A stretch of 55,000 bases of DNA from Cryptomeria japonica. Taxonomy: Eukaryota > Streptophyta > Pinopsida > Cupressales > Cupressaceae. The notes beneath the pieces were generated by a model. It did no database searches, was not told where the DNA came from, and worked only from the letters and a program-made list of their open reading frames with translations. The DNA lies in NCBI RefSeq assembly GCF_030272615.1, contig NC_081405.1:577174752-577229751 (forward strand). Reading direction: 5' to 3'. A program made the position numbers and the translations under genes. The stretch's first letter is position 1. Every line of letters begins with the position of its first letter. Positions 33,675 to 50,472 of the stretch are shown in pieces.

Positions 33675-34952
33675 TGTCCTTCAGGAAGGGTAACTCCCTT
33701 CCCTACTGTGAGTTTTCTTTGTCCCTTAGTGCTTCCAGGCATTGCAATTCTAACTTGATTTGATTTCCTACCTCTAAATCTCTTTTCCCCCAGGAAAATC
33801 TTGTTCCACTCAGGTTCAGTTTGCTCTACTGTCCTTGATTCCAGCATGTCTTCCTCATCCATCCATCCCAATTTATCATCATCTTCCTCTCCCTCAATAT
33901 CTCTACTTGTATTAGCTCCGTCCTTTTTGAGGACACCCTCCTGCAGATCCTCGGTCTTCTTGGTCACCTCCAAAGTTTATCCCCTTCCCACAAGGGATGT
34001 GGCTCTAGACTTCTCTTCATCCAAGACCTCTACTGCTTTCTCCACCCGAGCAATAGCTTCTTCTACCCACACTGCTGCCTCTAGTTGTTTATTTCTGAGG
34101 GAAACATCCACTATTATCTCTTCCTCCGTTGAGATCTTCTTGTTTGCAGCTGACGAAACCTCCCCTTAGATCAGGGGTAGCTGTGTAGGTTTTGTAATGC
34201 CATTATCTGTTTCCTTCTCACCCATTTCATTTTCTTTGCTCACAAAAAAATTAACCTCTTCTTGAATCGTTGTCTCCACATTTTTCCATTTTGGGCCAAT
34301 CAGACATGTATCCTCCAAATGTCCATCTTTTTTGCAGCATTTGCATCTTTCACTTGTTTCTTCAATCTCAATCTTTTGTAGCCACTGCCCTTCATTGGTG
34401 ATGATCTCTGTTTGCTAGAAGGGGCTAATGGGGTTTCCAGGCAACGCAAATTCGTGCATATATTCTTAAATCTTTGGACTCTATAGCCTTATCAAATTTG
34501 ATGTAAAAACCTAGTTTATTACCTATAGCTTGGAAAGACTCCTCATTCCTGTATTCTCTAGGGAGGCTATATAATCGTAACCATATGGGTAACTCTTCAA
34601 TTGGTGCTTGCAATGGATTGAAGTTAGGTTCCCGATCTTGAATATATAGTCCTCTACCACCCCCAAAAAAGGGTCCACTATTCAAAATCCACTGTTTATC
34701 CTTCTCATTCTCAGTGATCACCACGAAGAAACCATTTGGCAAGGTTTTTAACTCAAGCTTGTGGTTCAAGTTTTCTGCGTAACATCCTTTCACTTTACCC
34801 ATAGATGGCCAATCTCTAAAATATTTTAGAAATAGGCCCCGTGCCCGGAAAAAAGCCACTGATCTGGTCCAGCTTTGATTATTTAGCATCAAAGAGACTC
34901 TCTCTGGTCTCTCCTCATCTCGACTCGCAGGGGCATTGTTCGTCTTTTGCAT
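33671..34952 (-). pseudogene. LINE ORF1 (DUF4283-like, CCHC zinc knuckle)
   Basis: The start is taken at the ATG of MQKTNNAPASRDEERPERVS. The first 175 codons are open and match the DUF4283 pattern of plant LINE ORF1 proteins (LFLKYFRDWPSMGKV, GFFVVITENEKDKQWIL, PIWLRLYSLPREYRNEE, YARICVAW). After a frame change comes a zinc knuckle (CKCCKKDGHLEDTC, minus, about 34,300-34,356), then an acidic linker (IEGEEDDDKLGWMDEEDM). The last frame stops at TGA 33,671-33,673, overlapping the ORF2 ATG. ORF1 protein binds the LINE RNA to form the transposition particle. Confidence 0.8.
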
Positions 34953-35285
34953 TTTTGTGTTTGGTCGCCATTCTTTTTCTTGGAAATGTTGCCATATGGT
35001 TTTTGGTCCATATTCTTTATTACGATGCCCAAAAATACTAAGATTCTCACTTCTACCTAAGTTGGCCTCCCTGACTCTTCTCTTCTACCCCCACTTCTTT
35101 TGGGGGGTAAAAAAACCTATTCTGATCCTCCCAAGCCCTATTTGGTTTTTACCATGGTCGTTTACCAGTCTGCATCTGTTTGAAACCTTGATGCGTATTC
35201 TTAAAATCATACCTTCGCTCCTGGGGATGTCCTCCCTATGCTTGAAAACCCAGCAAATCCCTGGGCCGAAGCCCTAGCCTCCTGC

Positions 35286-36388
35286 ATCGCTCCATGATTT
35301 TTTCAATAGCCTATAAATTTTACTTCAAGTGCATTTTAAACTATTAAACACCAGTGAGAATTGAATGATTAGATCCAAAAACATGTTGCATGAATTTTAC
35401 ATAATTTTAGAAAAAAATTTAAACATACTACAATTTTTATTACAGTACAAAATGATCAATTTGCAATGAGACTCTATTGAAGAATCACTTGATTATTAAT
35501 AACAACCTAATTTTTCTAACAATACAACATTAGAAAGTAGGTATTAATCATTATCTAAAACTTATTTTTAAAGTTCTATTTAATCAAATTAGACCAAGCA
35601 ATTGTATATTGACTAATTTCTATAAGAATTATTGTAAATCATGTAACTATTGTGAAATTTAAATACCCGTATACAAAAAATTAAACATGTTAAAAAAATC
35701 ACAGCCGTTGAATTAATGGCTCAATATATATTCATATCAATTATATAATCTTAAATTCATAATAGACATTACATTGTGGATATCTTAACATAAATTACCT
35801 TAAATGTTAGAAATGATTATACACATTCAAGAAACCATAAAATTCAATCTAAAGAAACACATGACCTTAGAACAAGAAAAAAATATAATATAAAGTAATC
35901 CACAATCCCAGAAATAGGAGACTCTAATCATTCAAATTATAATACCTACTTCAAAAAATTCTGGAGCTCCATCTACTTTATTAGGTGGACTCTGCAAATG
36001 TGTCCGTCTGGATTAAAATTTCATGGCTAGTTGAAAAATATATCTTCTAGTTCATTGTTTTTTGGAGGTTCATTTGCTAGTTTTGCTACGATGCAAATAC
36101 CAGATGTTCTATCAAACTTAGCAACATTTTGTCAGTATCAATAATGATGTACCAGAATGGGATATTTAGAGCAGGGTCTAGATTATATATCAAAGTTTTC
36201 TGGGCCTTGTATAATTCTCGGAGCTTTGATGGACACACATGCTACATGCAATTAAATGTAAAAAGAACTCAAACCGTGACGAATTTGAAAATTTGAGGCA
36301 TACCCATGTTAAATGAAGCAGATTGTTTAACAATTGGGTGAGCTTTCACTCCTATGTATGCTAAATGTAACAGAATATCTCAGTTGAT
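35286..36388. other. AT-rich spacer
   Basis: No ORF above threshold, repeat pair or RNA gene is visible. It separates the LINE 5' end from the U-box fragment. Confidence 0.6.
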
Positions 36389-36694
36389 TTATCCCTTGTT
36401 TGCTAATTCGGTGGCTGAATCAAATACTCCCAACATCTTCTGAACAGCCACTGATAGTGTCAAAGCATGTGTAGAAGCAGCTGTTCGGCCTTCCGTGCAA
36501 AAACAAAGGGTGTTTACCACCAACAATGCTCTTTCACAAATACTGTGACCTTCGTCTACAAGCATCTCCACTAGCGAAGGAACAACTCCGTATTTTCCTC
36601 CTAGACAGGTAATGGAATAAGACAAAGCGAGCCACTGCAGAGTCTGTGAAGTCAAGGGCAAAGTCACAGTCGTGAGCCTCTTCACAAATTGCAA
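36389..36694 (-). pseudogene. U-box E3 ubiquitin ligase fragment (C-terminal ARM-repeat part)
   Basis: The 101-codon minus ORF resembles the C-terminal part of plant U-box/ARM proteins: GGKYGVVPSLVEMLVDEG, ICERALLVVNTLC, TEGRTAASTHALTLSVAVQKML and FDSATELA follow the usual pattern of the last ARM repeats of PUB20-25-type ligases. The U-box itself and most ARM repeats are absent and the frame ends abruptly where the family normally continues for about 30 residues. Such proteins attach ubiquitin to target proteins, often in defence or drought signalling. This piece is probably a gene fragment; a terminal exon of a gene with a distant 5' part cannot be excluded. Confidence 0.65.
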
Positions 36695-37191
36695 AATGCC
36701 AAGACATGAGAAAAGGCTATATTCAAATGGATATGCGCGGGCAGAGCAATGGGCGGGAGAGATTCAAAACTCAATTCAAAATAAACCGCAGCAGTCACTA
36801 TCACTGCCAAGAGTCAGAGGAGAGTGACAAAACAGAACGGAAACGGAATTCTTCGAGGGCCCCACACCAGCCACCCTCAGCGGTCAAAGCTTCGAGTGTG
36901 CTAGTTAAGCCCAGCCTGTTTGTTTTAAGTTTTATTTTCTATTATATTTTTCATCTTTGCCTTCACATTCTGAGCCGTAGTAACAAGAACTATGCATACT
37001 CTACAACTGCTGACCAAGGGATTATTTCAAATAGTTCATGAGCCCCGTTAAGATACCCACATCTTGTGTATGCCACGATAATACCAGTCCATGAGACCAC
37101 ATTCTTTTCACTATAAGATCGTTCATTTTCATCTACATTAAAAAATTCAGTATCGGCTGCCTCCAGGATGGTGCTATAAAGAAATGCATCA
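36695..37191. other. Stretch beside the U-box fragment, no gene
   Basis: A 111-codon plus ORF (36,706-37,041) shows no recognisable domain and is not called. The composition is less AT-rich than the surroundings. Confidence 0.4.
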
Positions 37192-37680
37192 TTATTCTAA
37201 TGCTTGGAAGCTGGTGAATTTGAAACTGCATGATTGGGCCTGATCTTTTCCGATTGCAATTGTGAATCCTTCTACTATACAGATTTCTTTTGTTTCATCC
37301 ATACCAATCGTACACACCATAGTCTTTCCCAGATGCTGAAGCACCTCCGTAATCAATCGTATATTATGATTAAGTACCTCAAGGGTAGTCAAAAGGCCTT
37401 TCTCAAAACCGTGTAGGATGGATATTGCAGAATAAAAAAGAACTTATTCATGGCCTTATACTCATATCCATTAAATCTGTCCGTGGCTTCAAAGATGACT
37501 TCTATAATTGTCACGGTCAGAAAGGTAGAACCCCGATTCACCTGCTCTACGCTTACAAACAAACCCATGGGCAGAAGCCTCTTCCTCGTGTTCCAATGGA
37601 GAGTCTGAATCTCTACGCCAACACTTTTGAGAGACTCCTTGATTCCTTCTAAAGTTCTGGTCTCAACCTCTACAACACCT
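37192..37680 (-). pseudogene. Unidentified coding relic
   Basis: Two minus-strand frames are open across most of this stretch and join at a T7 run near 37,430, where a one-base slip would connect them. The upstream part carries KESLKSVGVEIQTLHWNTR and TIIEVIFEATDRF, the downstream part [19 protein letters not shown] and [19 protein letters not shown]. The combined 160 or so codons read like a globular protein end but I cannot name the family. It may be one exon of a host gene or a retrocopy piece. Confidence 0.3.
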
Positions 37681-37833
37681 TGGTCTATTCGTTCTCTTCC
37701 ACCACTTACTCTTCGGCCAACATATACATAAGATAAACTTCACATCACATCAAATGTATGATTGATTTTTCCTATGTGAACACTTCACATCACCTCTCAT
37801 GTATCTACTAATGATTTATCCTTCCTTATATAT

Positions 37834-39469
37834 CTATGTTTACTAGTAACAAGCGAATATATATTATAATAAATTAAAATAAAAAATAATTTATAAAAAT
37901 AAAGAATGAGGGAAAATGAAGTCAAGGATTCATGTATTCTTTTTTTGGAATAAAAAAGTTTGTTTGTAATATGTGAATCATCCTTAGGTTTTCCTTCTTT
38001 TGGCTATTTCTATTAGTATGACTATCTAATTTGTGTTAGGTAGTTAAAGATAATCATTAGGCATCTTGTAGGTTTTACTAGATTGTCTAATGTGTTTGCA
38101 TGATTTCATATGGGAGGTTGTATATTAGGGACCACAAGTGAAAAGGAAAGTAGTGGTAGATGACTAAAGTGACCTAGATGAGATAGTATATGACATACAT
38201 AGAGTGGTTTGTTTCGTAAGAGTTACAAATGGGTATAGATAGTGTGGGAAAAATACTACTGTAAATGGTTCACTATAGGATTAGGAGAAACATTTGTGGG
38301 AAGGATGTGTGATGCAATGATGGAGGTTTCCAGGAGACAAAGAGGTAGATAGGTAGGGTGTGTAGGAAGGGTGGTGGTAGTAAGGAGGGCTAGGGGAGGA
38401 TGTTGGAGTAGAGGTGGACATGCTACCTTCATAGAATGGAGGGATGGTACATGAGAGGATGTCATAACAAACATTAATTACAATGGTTTTATTAGCAACG
38501 ATAATTACACTAATTTATCTTGCTCTAATGACTTAAAAATGGAAGATGGGGAAGAAGGATACCTTGAGTAGATGCCAAAATTATGATTAATACAATTGTG
38601 GTAGTGTGAGAAACTAATAGAAAATAAGATAGTAAACTTAGGGAAATGATTACCACAATCCCTCAACCATGTTGATGTCATACAACATTTTCTAGATGAT
38701 GTTAAAGTTAGACTAGAAATGACTTGTTATAAAGATTGAAAACATTTAGAGATGGAGAGGTGTGGAATATAGGCATACCTATCTATGCTAACATCTAAGA
38801 GGTTTAATTTATAGATAGAATATGATATCTAGGATCTCAAATTAAGGGAGCTAGTTATTGTGGCTTCAAGGTTACAACATGTGACTTAGGAGAATGGGAC
38901 CACATGTTGTCTTGGAGATAAATTTATTACAAAAATTTAGCTCGCACATATATTGTGAAATCATAAACACTCTGACATAAATAATATATTTCAAATTAAA
39001 CATTTCATAACATAGAGAATACCTATCATAAATTTTATCTATCAAACCATATTTAGAGAGAGAGGTTTAACAAATCAAAATAATTATCAAGAGTATTGTA
39101 GTAGCTAGCCCAAGTGGTAAAGCACACGAGATTTCATGTATAGAAACAACTATTACATTTACAATATTGCAACACATCCTATGTAGATGTGGTTTATAAG
39201 CTATGTTTAGAAAGGAATAGAATTTGAAAATAAAATGAGCAGGAGAGGAGGTTGTGGTAGGATTTCAGTGATTATAGGAGAGGTAGATGAAGAGGGGTCT
39301 ACCATGTGGTTAGTAGTGGGGTTTTTATTTTCCATTTTTTTTTTTTTGGTGTTGGTGGAGACATTGCCTACTAGAGTATCATTCTCTAGGTGGGCCTTTC
39401 CTCTTCTTTCTTGGTTGTGGTTATTGTGTTACTCGTCATTGTTGTCATAGTTATGCTCTTGAAAACACA
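37834..39469. repeat. Long direct repeat, left copy (1.64 kb)
   Basis: It aligns over its length with 43,110-44,777 at roughly 90% identity by eye, with indels such as an extra block of about 50 bp in the right copy near 43,330-43,390. Its ends lack TG...CA, and neither a primer site nor a polypurine tract lies beside it. A segmental duplication fits better than an LTR pair. A tRNA-like stretch (tagcccaagtggtaaagc, near 39,110) recurs in both copies. Confidence 0.8.
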
Positions 39470-40998
39470 ACATATGTTTCCCTCAAATATATTTATCATC
39501 ATCAAAAATAGGTTTTAGATGAATCCAATACTTAGTTAAAAACCAAACATGTCATACTATATCCTTCAAAGCTAAAGAAAAAGGCCAAGATTTTTGAAAT
39601 TTAAGGAACATACCACATCGGCTCAAATATCAACACCATTGTGGTCACTATTTGTCTTCATGCCATTGAAGAGAAATTCAAAATATTATGCGGATCAAGA
39701 TGAAAGCACTAAGATAATCTAAAACCTTTCTACAAAAATCTCCTAGAGTAATCAATCAACAAGTTCTCATAGAAAAGAACATCTCTCAACTAGTAAACAT
39801 TGTGATAACTAGGCATACTGTAGGACATCAACATAGTAAATACTGTGTGTTGGAGCACCGAAACACCAAAAATTCATATCAGTTATCCAATACACCATCC
39901 TTAATATCCTCCCAGAACCACACAATCATACAAATCACCACAATAGAATGCATACAATTCTAGTGATCCTACTTGGACATCTTTCACTGTCAAACAATGA
40001 TCTGAGGAGCAAAACCTTATAATTTTTACTATAGAGCATATTATGACTTGAAGACATGACAGTAGGCCCCTAACACACTACCAATCTTAGTTATTGAAGC
40101 ACACAATTAGAAGATGCTAAATGCAGAGAAATTTACCAACACGCAATCATAAGGAAATAGATTGTTCTATACTTATCAACAAATTTCTTCAATCCTCAAA
40201 TTATGAAGATGAACTCAAATGCCATCCAAATGACTTCTTTAACATATAGAAATCAATTAAGGTAACTGCATCATATAACCAAGACATATATCATGTGTAT
40301 CAATACATACCATTTATTTTAGACTAATATATTTTTATTTGATGTAACTCCATACTATCTTCTATGTCTAACCAATTTGCAGGGGCACAATTGCTCTCAA
40401 TTTTAATAACACACATCATCTGATACATCAATGGCCACCATACATACTCGAATCATCTCCTCAATGGCAACACATATTGTCATACATCAAGTTGATGTCA
40501 ATGACAACACATTGTGCCAACAATCTCTCGGCTTGTCATTGATGGTAATACTACAACATATATCAGTAAATCTACATCCCTACATACTCTTCCCCTTTCA
40601 CCAATATCAACATTATTTATCTAGTATTTCTTTCACATAGAACCTATCTAGCATCTCTCCCCATTTGACATCAAGGACAAAAACATGATATTTACATCAT
40701 CCAAAACAATATTGCATATGCTCCCCCTAACAATGTACATTCATTAGAAAATTCTCCCCCTTCAATAGAGATCCCTCCAAAGACAAAACCAATATTATAT
40801 ACAAAAATCTTAAACTATAAACCCAAAAATCACATTGTATTCTATTGCAAAATTGTACAACCCAAAGTATTCTTATATATGCCTGAGCTCACTCTTAAAG
40901 GTAAGATTTAGTAATTACTCGTATTCTAAGGAGAGCCACTCTTACCATAATTTTGATTGTTTTAATTTTATTAGGCCCCTTAGATAATAATCCAAAAG
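39470..40998. other. Segment between direct repeats, no gene
   Basis: AT-rich, with only one 69-codon ORF and no recognisable domain. A few CTCCCCC runs near 40,720-40,770 resemble the tails of LTR elements but could not be tied to one. Confidence 0.5.
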
Positions 40999-41892
40999 TT
41001 GAAACGACAAGGACATATACCTCTTGAATATCCTTTCAACCCTTTTGAAACATACATAAAGAGCGTAGAGAACTCCACAGAATTCTCATCTATTAGAACT
41101 AGAACTAGTATCATCACTGTACAAGTATTGAGGCAAAAACAAAACATGGCCGATGAGCAGATCCTATATGAAATGGAGCAGAGCCAGCAGGAAGAGGAAA
41201 ACATTGTACAGTCACTTCACCAGCGTTTGGAAGATCTTGGCGACCGTGTGTATGCCTTAAAAGAAGAATCAACCAAATCAGAAATTGAATTTCATCGTTT
41301 ACGTAACCAGATACTGGATAATGCCTCCATATCTCCCCGTACAAAGAGTACGTTTAATCGACCATTAGATAAAATCTGCGACAATCTGGACGATCTACAT
41401 GTTTTATTGAGGAAACGGCAATGGTCACATCCTGCGCGTACATTTCCAAGGTCATCGATTTCAGTTGGTTATCTTAATAAGAAAGAGTTTGAGTTGCCAA
41501 TCGGCTGTAGTAATGAATGTGAAGTTCCAAACAATGAATATGTTAACAGGAGGGATCCTAATGCAAAAACTAGATCATTCGTACCGCCTAAATCTGGTAG
41601 GCGTAAAAGAGGTGTGTCAGCGTTTACTGCAAAGAAGAGGATATGCTCTCACTGCAACCACAGAAACCATACGTATAAGGAATAGTTTGAGTTGCCAATA
41701 CGTTGTGGTTATGAATGTGAAGATCCAAACGATAGATATGTTAACCAAGATACTAATAGGATTTATCCTAATCGAGAAAGTAGAAGACCACGCGCACCAC
41801 CTGAATCTCGAAGGCGTAGAGGACGTGGATCAAGGCCTACCGCAAAGAAGAGGATTCGTTCTCACCGCAACCACAGAGACAATACCTATTAG
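40999..41892 (+). pseudogene. Coiled-coil/zinc-knuckle ORF with an internal 66-codon duplication
   Basis: The 228-codon ORF (40,999-41,685) probably starts at the ATG of MADEQILYEMEQ near 41,145. An N-terminal coiled coil (EENIVQSLHQRLEDLGDRVY and following, with heptad-like hydrophobics) leads into a basic region and a zinc-knuckle-like CSHCNHRNHTYKE whose last Cys codon is replaced by TAG. Directly after, the last 66 codons are repeated in the same frame (41,692-41,892) with both Cys changed to Arg and an Arg-rich linker. The layout is gag-like, but no polymerase lies nearby and the family is not identified. It lies between the 1.65-kb direct repeats. Confidence 0.5.
41485..41890 (+). repeat. 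198-bp tandem duplication inside the zinc-knuckle ORF
   Basis: gagtttgagttgcc at 41,485 returns as tagtttgagttgcc at 41,683. The following gaatgtgaagttccaaac and gaatgtgaagatccaaac blocks match too. The period of 198 bp keeps the reading frame. Confidence 0.85.
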
Positions 41893-43109
41893 ATATATAA
41901 ATAAATAATTTTTCCATTGTAGGCTTCTATCCGTGAATAGTATCACAGACGCATATTATCATGTCATGTGAATTGTGGTCATTTTATTGGTTTCACTTGC
42001 TTTTGCTAAATATGATTAGTACCCAAATATGCATATTAAAAAGACCAGTCATAGTCCATTCTTTGAGTTGAATCTTAATATGAAAAATATGTGTTAATTA
42101 TTCTTGTCATTAATTATAATATAAATTTTTGAATCTACAGTTTTCACAACTTTTCACTTATGCATATTCTTAATATGATTGTGTCAATAACATGTCTCTT
42201 TTTCTTTTGGTGTAATTTTGATATTGGCATCTCTTAATTATTCTCATTCTAAGATTATTATGGCTTAGTATGCATTATTTTTTAAGACTATATTTTGTTG
42301 TTAATTTCAAAAGAATGGTTTTGGTTAATATGTATGTGGTTTGCTAGTGAAGTTGAATAGCTCTTAGAAGGCTCACTACAAATCAAGTCTTGCTAAGTGC
42401 AAAGTTTCAATATCATATGAGATGAGGCTAGGATTGTCTTATTTGGATATGTCATGTTTAACAGTTCTTAATCGATTACATCTTTTTAAAGTTGAATGAT
42501 CTTAAGTAGTTTAAACTCTTTTGTTTACCAATAGGGAAGTCATTAGATTCCCTTCTATTCTTCACACAATATGGGGTAAAATTACACACTAAAGAGCTCT
42601 TTTACATAATTTCATTTCAACATTTGAGATAAATAATGCAAATGGGAGAATCTCCTATGATTCTCTCGTAGAAAATAATATAGAGTTCACTTGATATCTA
42701 ATTATCACATTTTTAATATATGTTTTTTAGTGTATCTATTTTTTTAAAAATTTTGTAATATGTTTTTCTTTCAAAAAAATGTTTATTATAATTTAATACT
42801 TTTATTAAAAAAAAATTGTCTCATAATGTAAAAAAACTAAATAATATCAATATTTTTGGAACATAGATCTTGAATTTGATAGTTCAAGAATCTATATTTA
42901 TATTTCTCATATCTAATTAAATATTTATATTACCAATTTCTAATTATTAGCAATATACTTCAATGCATTGTCCATTCCCTTCGATAAAATTTGTTTCATG
43001 TATATACAAATATAATTTTACCTAATTGTGAATAAGAAATCAATATGTCAGTTGAATAATTTTTTTCATATTTTTTACTTACAATTTATTATTATTTTTT
43101 GTGATAAAC
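41893..43109. other. AT-rich spacer
   Basis: No ORF above 60 codons; many poly-A and poly-T runs. Confidence 0.7.
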
Positions 43110-44777
43110 CTATGTTGACTAGTAACAAGCGAATATATATTATAATAAATTAAAATAAAAAATAATTTATAAAAAATAAAGAATTGAGGGAAAATGAAGT
43201 CAAGGATTCATGTATTCTTTTTGGAATTCAAAAGTTTGTTTGTACTATGTGAATCATCCTTAGGTTTTTCTTCTTTTGGCTATTTCTATTAGTATGACTA
43301 TCTAATTTGTGTTAGGTAGTTCATGATTAAATATAATCATTAGGCATTGTGTAGGAGATGTGGTCAATTTCTCATGTTTAGAGTCACTTGAGGTTTTACT
43401 AGATGGTCTAATGTGTTTGCATGATTTCACATGGGAGGTTGTAGATTAGGGACCACAACTGAAAAGGAAAGTAGTGGTAGATGACTAAAGTGACTTAGAT
43501 GAGATAGTATATGACATACATAGAGTGGTTTGGTATGTAGAGTTACAAATGGGTATAGATTATAGTTTGGGAGAAAAACTACCATTAATGGTTCACTATA
43601 GGATTAGGAGCAACCTTTTGTGGGAAGGATGTGTGATGCAATGATGGAGGGTTCTAAGAGACTAAGAGGTAGATGGGTAGGGTGTGTAGCAAGGGTGGTG
43701 GTAGTAAGGAGGGCTAGGGGAGGATGTTGGAGTAGATGTGGACATGCTACCTTCATAGAATGGAGGGATGGTACATGAGAGGATGCCATAACAAAAGTTA
43801 ATGACAATGGTTTTAATAGAAACGACAACTACTCGAATTTATCTTGCCCTAACGACTTAAAAATGGAAGAGGGGGAAGAAGGATACATTGAGTAGATGCC
43901 AAAATTATGATTAGTACAATTGTGGGAGTGGGATAAATTAATAGAAAATAAGACAGTAAACTTAGGGAAATGATTAGCACAATCCCTCAACCATGTTGAT
44001 GTCATACAACCTTTTCTAGATGATGTTAAAGTTAGACTAGAGATGATTTGTTATAAAGATTTAAAACATCTAGAGATGGACAAGTGTGGAATCTAGGCAT
44101 ACCTATCTATGGTGGCATCTAAGAGATTTAATATCTAGGATCTGAAATTAAGAGAGCTCGTTATTGTGGCTTTAAGGTTACAATATGTGTCTTACGAGAA
44201 TGGGACCATATGTTGCATTGGAGATAAATTTATTATGAAAATTTAGCTCATAGATATATTGTGAAATCATAAACACTCTAACATAAATATTATATTTCAA
44301 ATTAAAAAAATTGCATAACATAGAGAATACCTCTCATAAACTTTAACTATCAAACCAAATTTAGAAAGAGAGGTTGACCAAATCAAAATAATTATCAAGA
44401 GTATTTTAATAGCTAGCCCAAGTGGTCAAGCATAAGAGATTTCATTTATAGAAACAACTATTCCATTTAAAATATTGCAACACATCCTAAATAGGTGTGG
44501 TTGATAAGCTATGTTTAGAAAGGAATAGCATTTGAAAAACAAAATGAGCAGCAGAGGAGGTTGTGGTAGGATTTTAGTGGTTTTAGGAGAGGTAGATGAA
44601 GAGGGCTCTACTATGTGGTTAGTAGTGGGGTTTTTATTTTCCATATTTTTTCTTCTGGTGTTGGTGGAGACACTGCCTACTAGGGTATCATTCTCTAGGA
44701 GGGCCTTTCCTCTTCTTTCTTGGTTATGGCTATTAAGTTACTCATCCCTGTTCTCATAGTTATTCTCTTAAAAACAC
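43110..44777. repeat. Long direct repeat, right copy (1.67 kb)
   Basis: This is the partner of 37,834-39,469 in direct orientation, with an offset of 5,276 bp. It includes a version of a short ORF (44,532-44,759) also present in the left copy (39,235-39,450), both with a hydrophobic segment (WLVVGFLFSIFF). The ORF stays open in both copies but is too short to call a gene. Confidence 0.8.
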
Positions 44778-49494
<4,717 letters not shown>

Positions 49495-49820
49495 CACTAG
49501 TACATTTGGGTCAAGATTTCGATGGCCAATCGTTGGAATTCTGACCACATTTCGTCGCACTACCAACAAAAATGACCGTCGAAAAATTTGTGTCGGAAGT
49601 TCCAACTATCCTCGTGGTCGTGACAATTTTGACATTACCCCAACCTTTCTGATGGCCACCTTGCATGCTCATTCTGTGAATGAATACCATCGCCATCTCG
49701 GGCTGTCATCAAAATTCTGACACCAAAGTGTAAAATTCTGACAAAGGAGTGTCGTCGGATGCACAACATCCTTGTCGGGCATTTCATTAGTGGTCATCAG
49801 AATTCCGACGACGAGAGATG

Positions 49821-50472
49821 ATGTGGGTCAAACGGCTTTTCCGTCGGTGCATGAAAGCATTGAACGAGTTCTACTTTTAAAAATTACATGAAACATTTTT
49901 AATTTATTTGATTCAGTGTTATTTGCAAAAAATGATTATCAATGATGTTTCCTTTCTCCAAGAATTGTCTAGGACCTTTCCGTCAGATAATATGTAACAT
50001 CGAATGACTAAATTTTTTCTTTACAATTGCTTATTTAAGTTAAGTATTATCTTAGCATGAATTATAATTTATATCTGTACGGAAGCAGAACATACAAGTT
50101 GAAGAGTCTCTTGCATGCAAATTTCCTAAAAGAAAGCAAGTAGGCATTATCTTGAATGACATGGAAACAAGCTCATCAACTGCCTAGAAGAGAGCAATTG
50201 GAGAATGGTAGAGGAAAGTGTTTAAGGGTGATAAATAGATAGATAGTATGCAATACAAACAAACAATGTCTGGAGTGCCTGATGTGATGCCTCTAATTTA
50301 TGTCCGGAGGGTCTAACTGGTTTTGGAGTTCCTACGAAACCTATTGGGCCACGCTTGGAGGAAATCAATGTGTTCATGCAAGGAGCACCTTTTTTCTATT
50401 ATGAGAATGATACTTTTGCACCTAGGGATATTTGGAAGTCAATATCCAAAAATTTCTATAGTGTGGAACAAG
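49821..50472 (+). repeat. Inverted repeat, left arm (652 bp)
   Basis: Its reverse complement matches 50,924-51,575 with only scattered differences (roughly 95% or better by eye), from gtgggt...cggtgcatg at the outer edge to gtgtggaacaag at the inner edge. The inner 180 bp are DRM coding sequence. The loop is 451 bp. Confidence 0.88.

Larger units (their letters stand above)
29300..35285 (-). mobile_element. L1-like LINE, nearly full length, inactivated
   Basis: On the minus strand: 5' region (about 35,285-34,953), ORF1 with a DUF4283-like RNA-binding part and zinc knuckle, ORF2 with endonuclease, reverse transcriptase, zf-RVT and RNase H, then a short 3' region. The C-terminal RNase H is typical of plant L1-type LINEs. 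Frameshifts and stops in both ORFs and a changed RT catalytic site show it is dead. No poly-A tail or target duplication could be assigned, so both ends are approximate. Confidence 0.85.

Noticed and set aside
39235-39450. Small duplicated membrane protein (with 44,532-44,759)
   Set aside because: Both ORFs lie within the duplicated 1.65-kb block, are about 70 codons, and their conservation is explained by the recent duplication.
40999-41892. Endogenous pararetrovirus coat protein
   Set aside because: Only the zinc-knuckle pattern and basic region suggest it; no movement protein, protease or reverse transcriptase of that group is nearby.
37834-44777. LTR retrotransposon with 1.65-kb LTRs
   Set aside because: Copies do not end in TG...CA, there is no primer-binding site after the left copy and no polypurine tract before the right copy.
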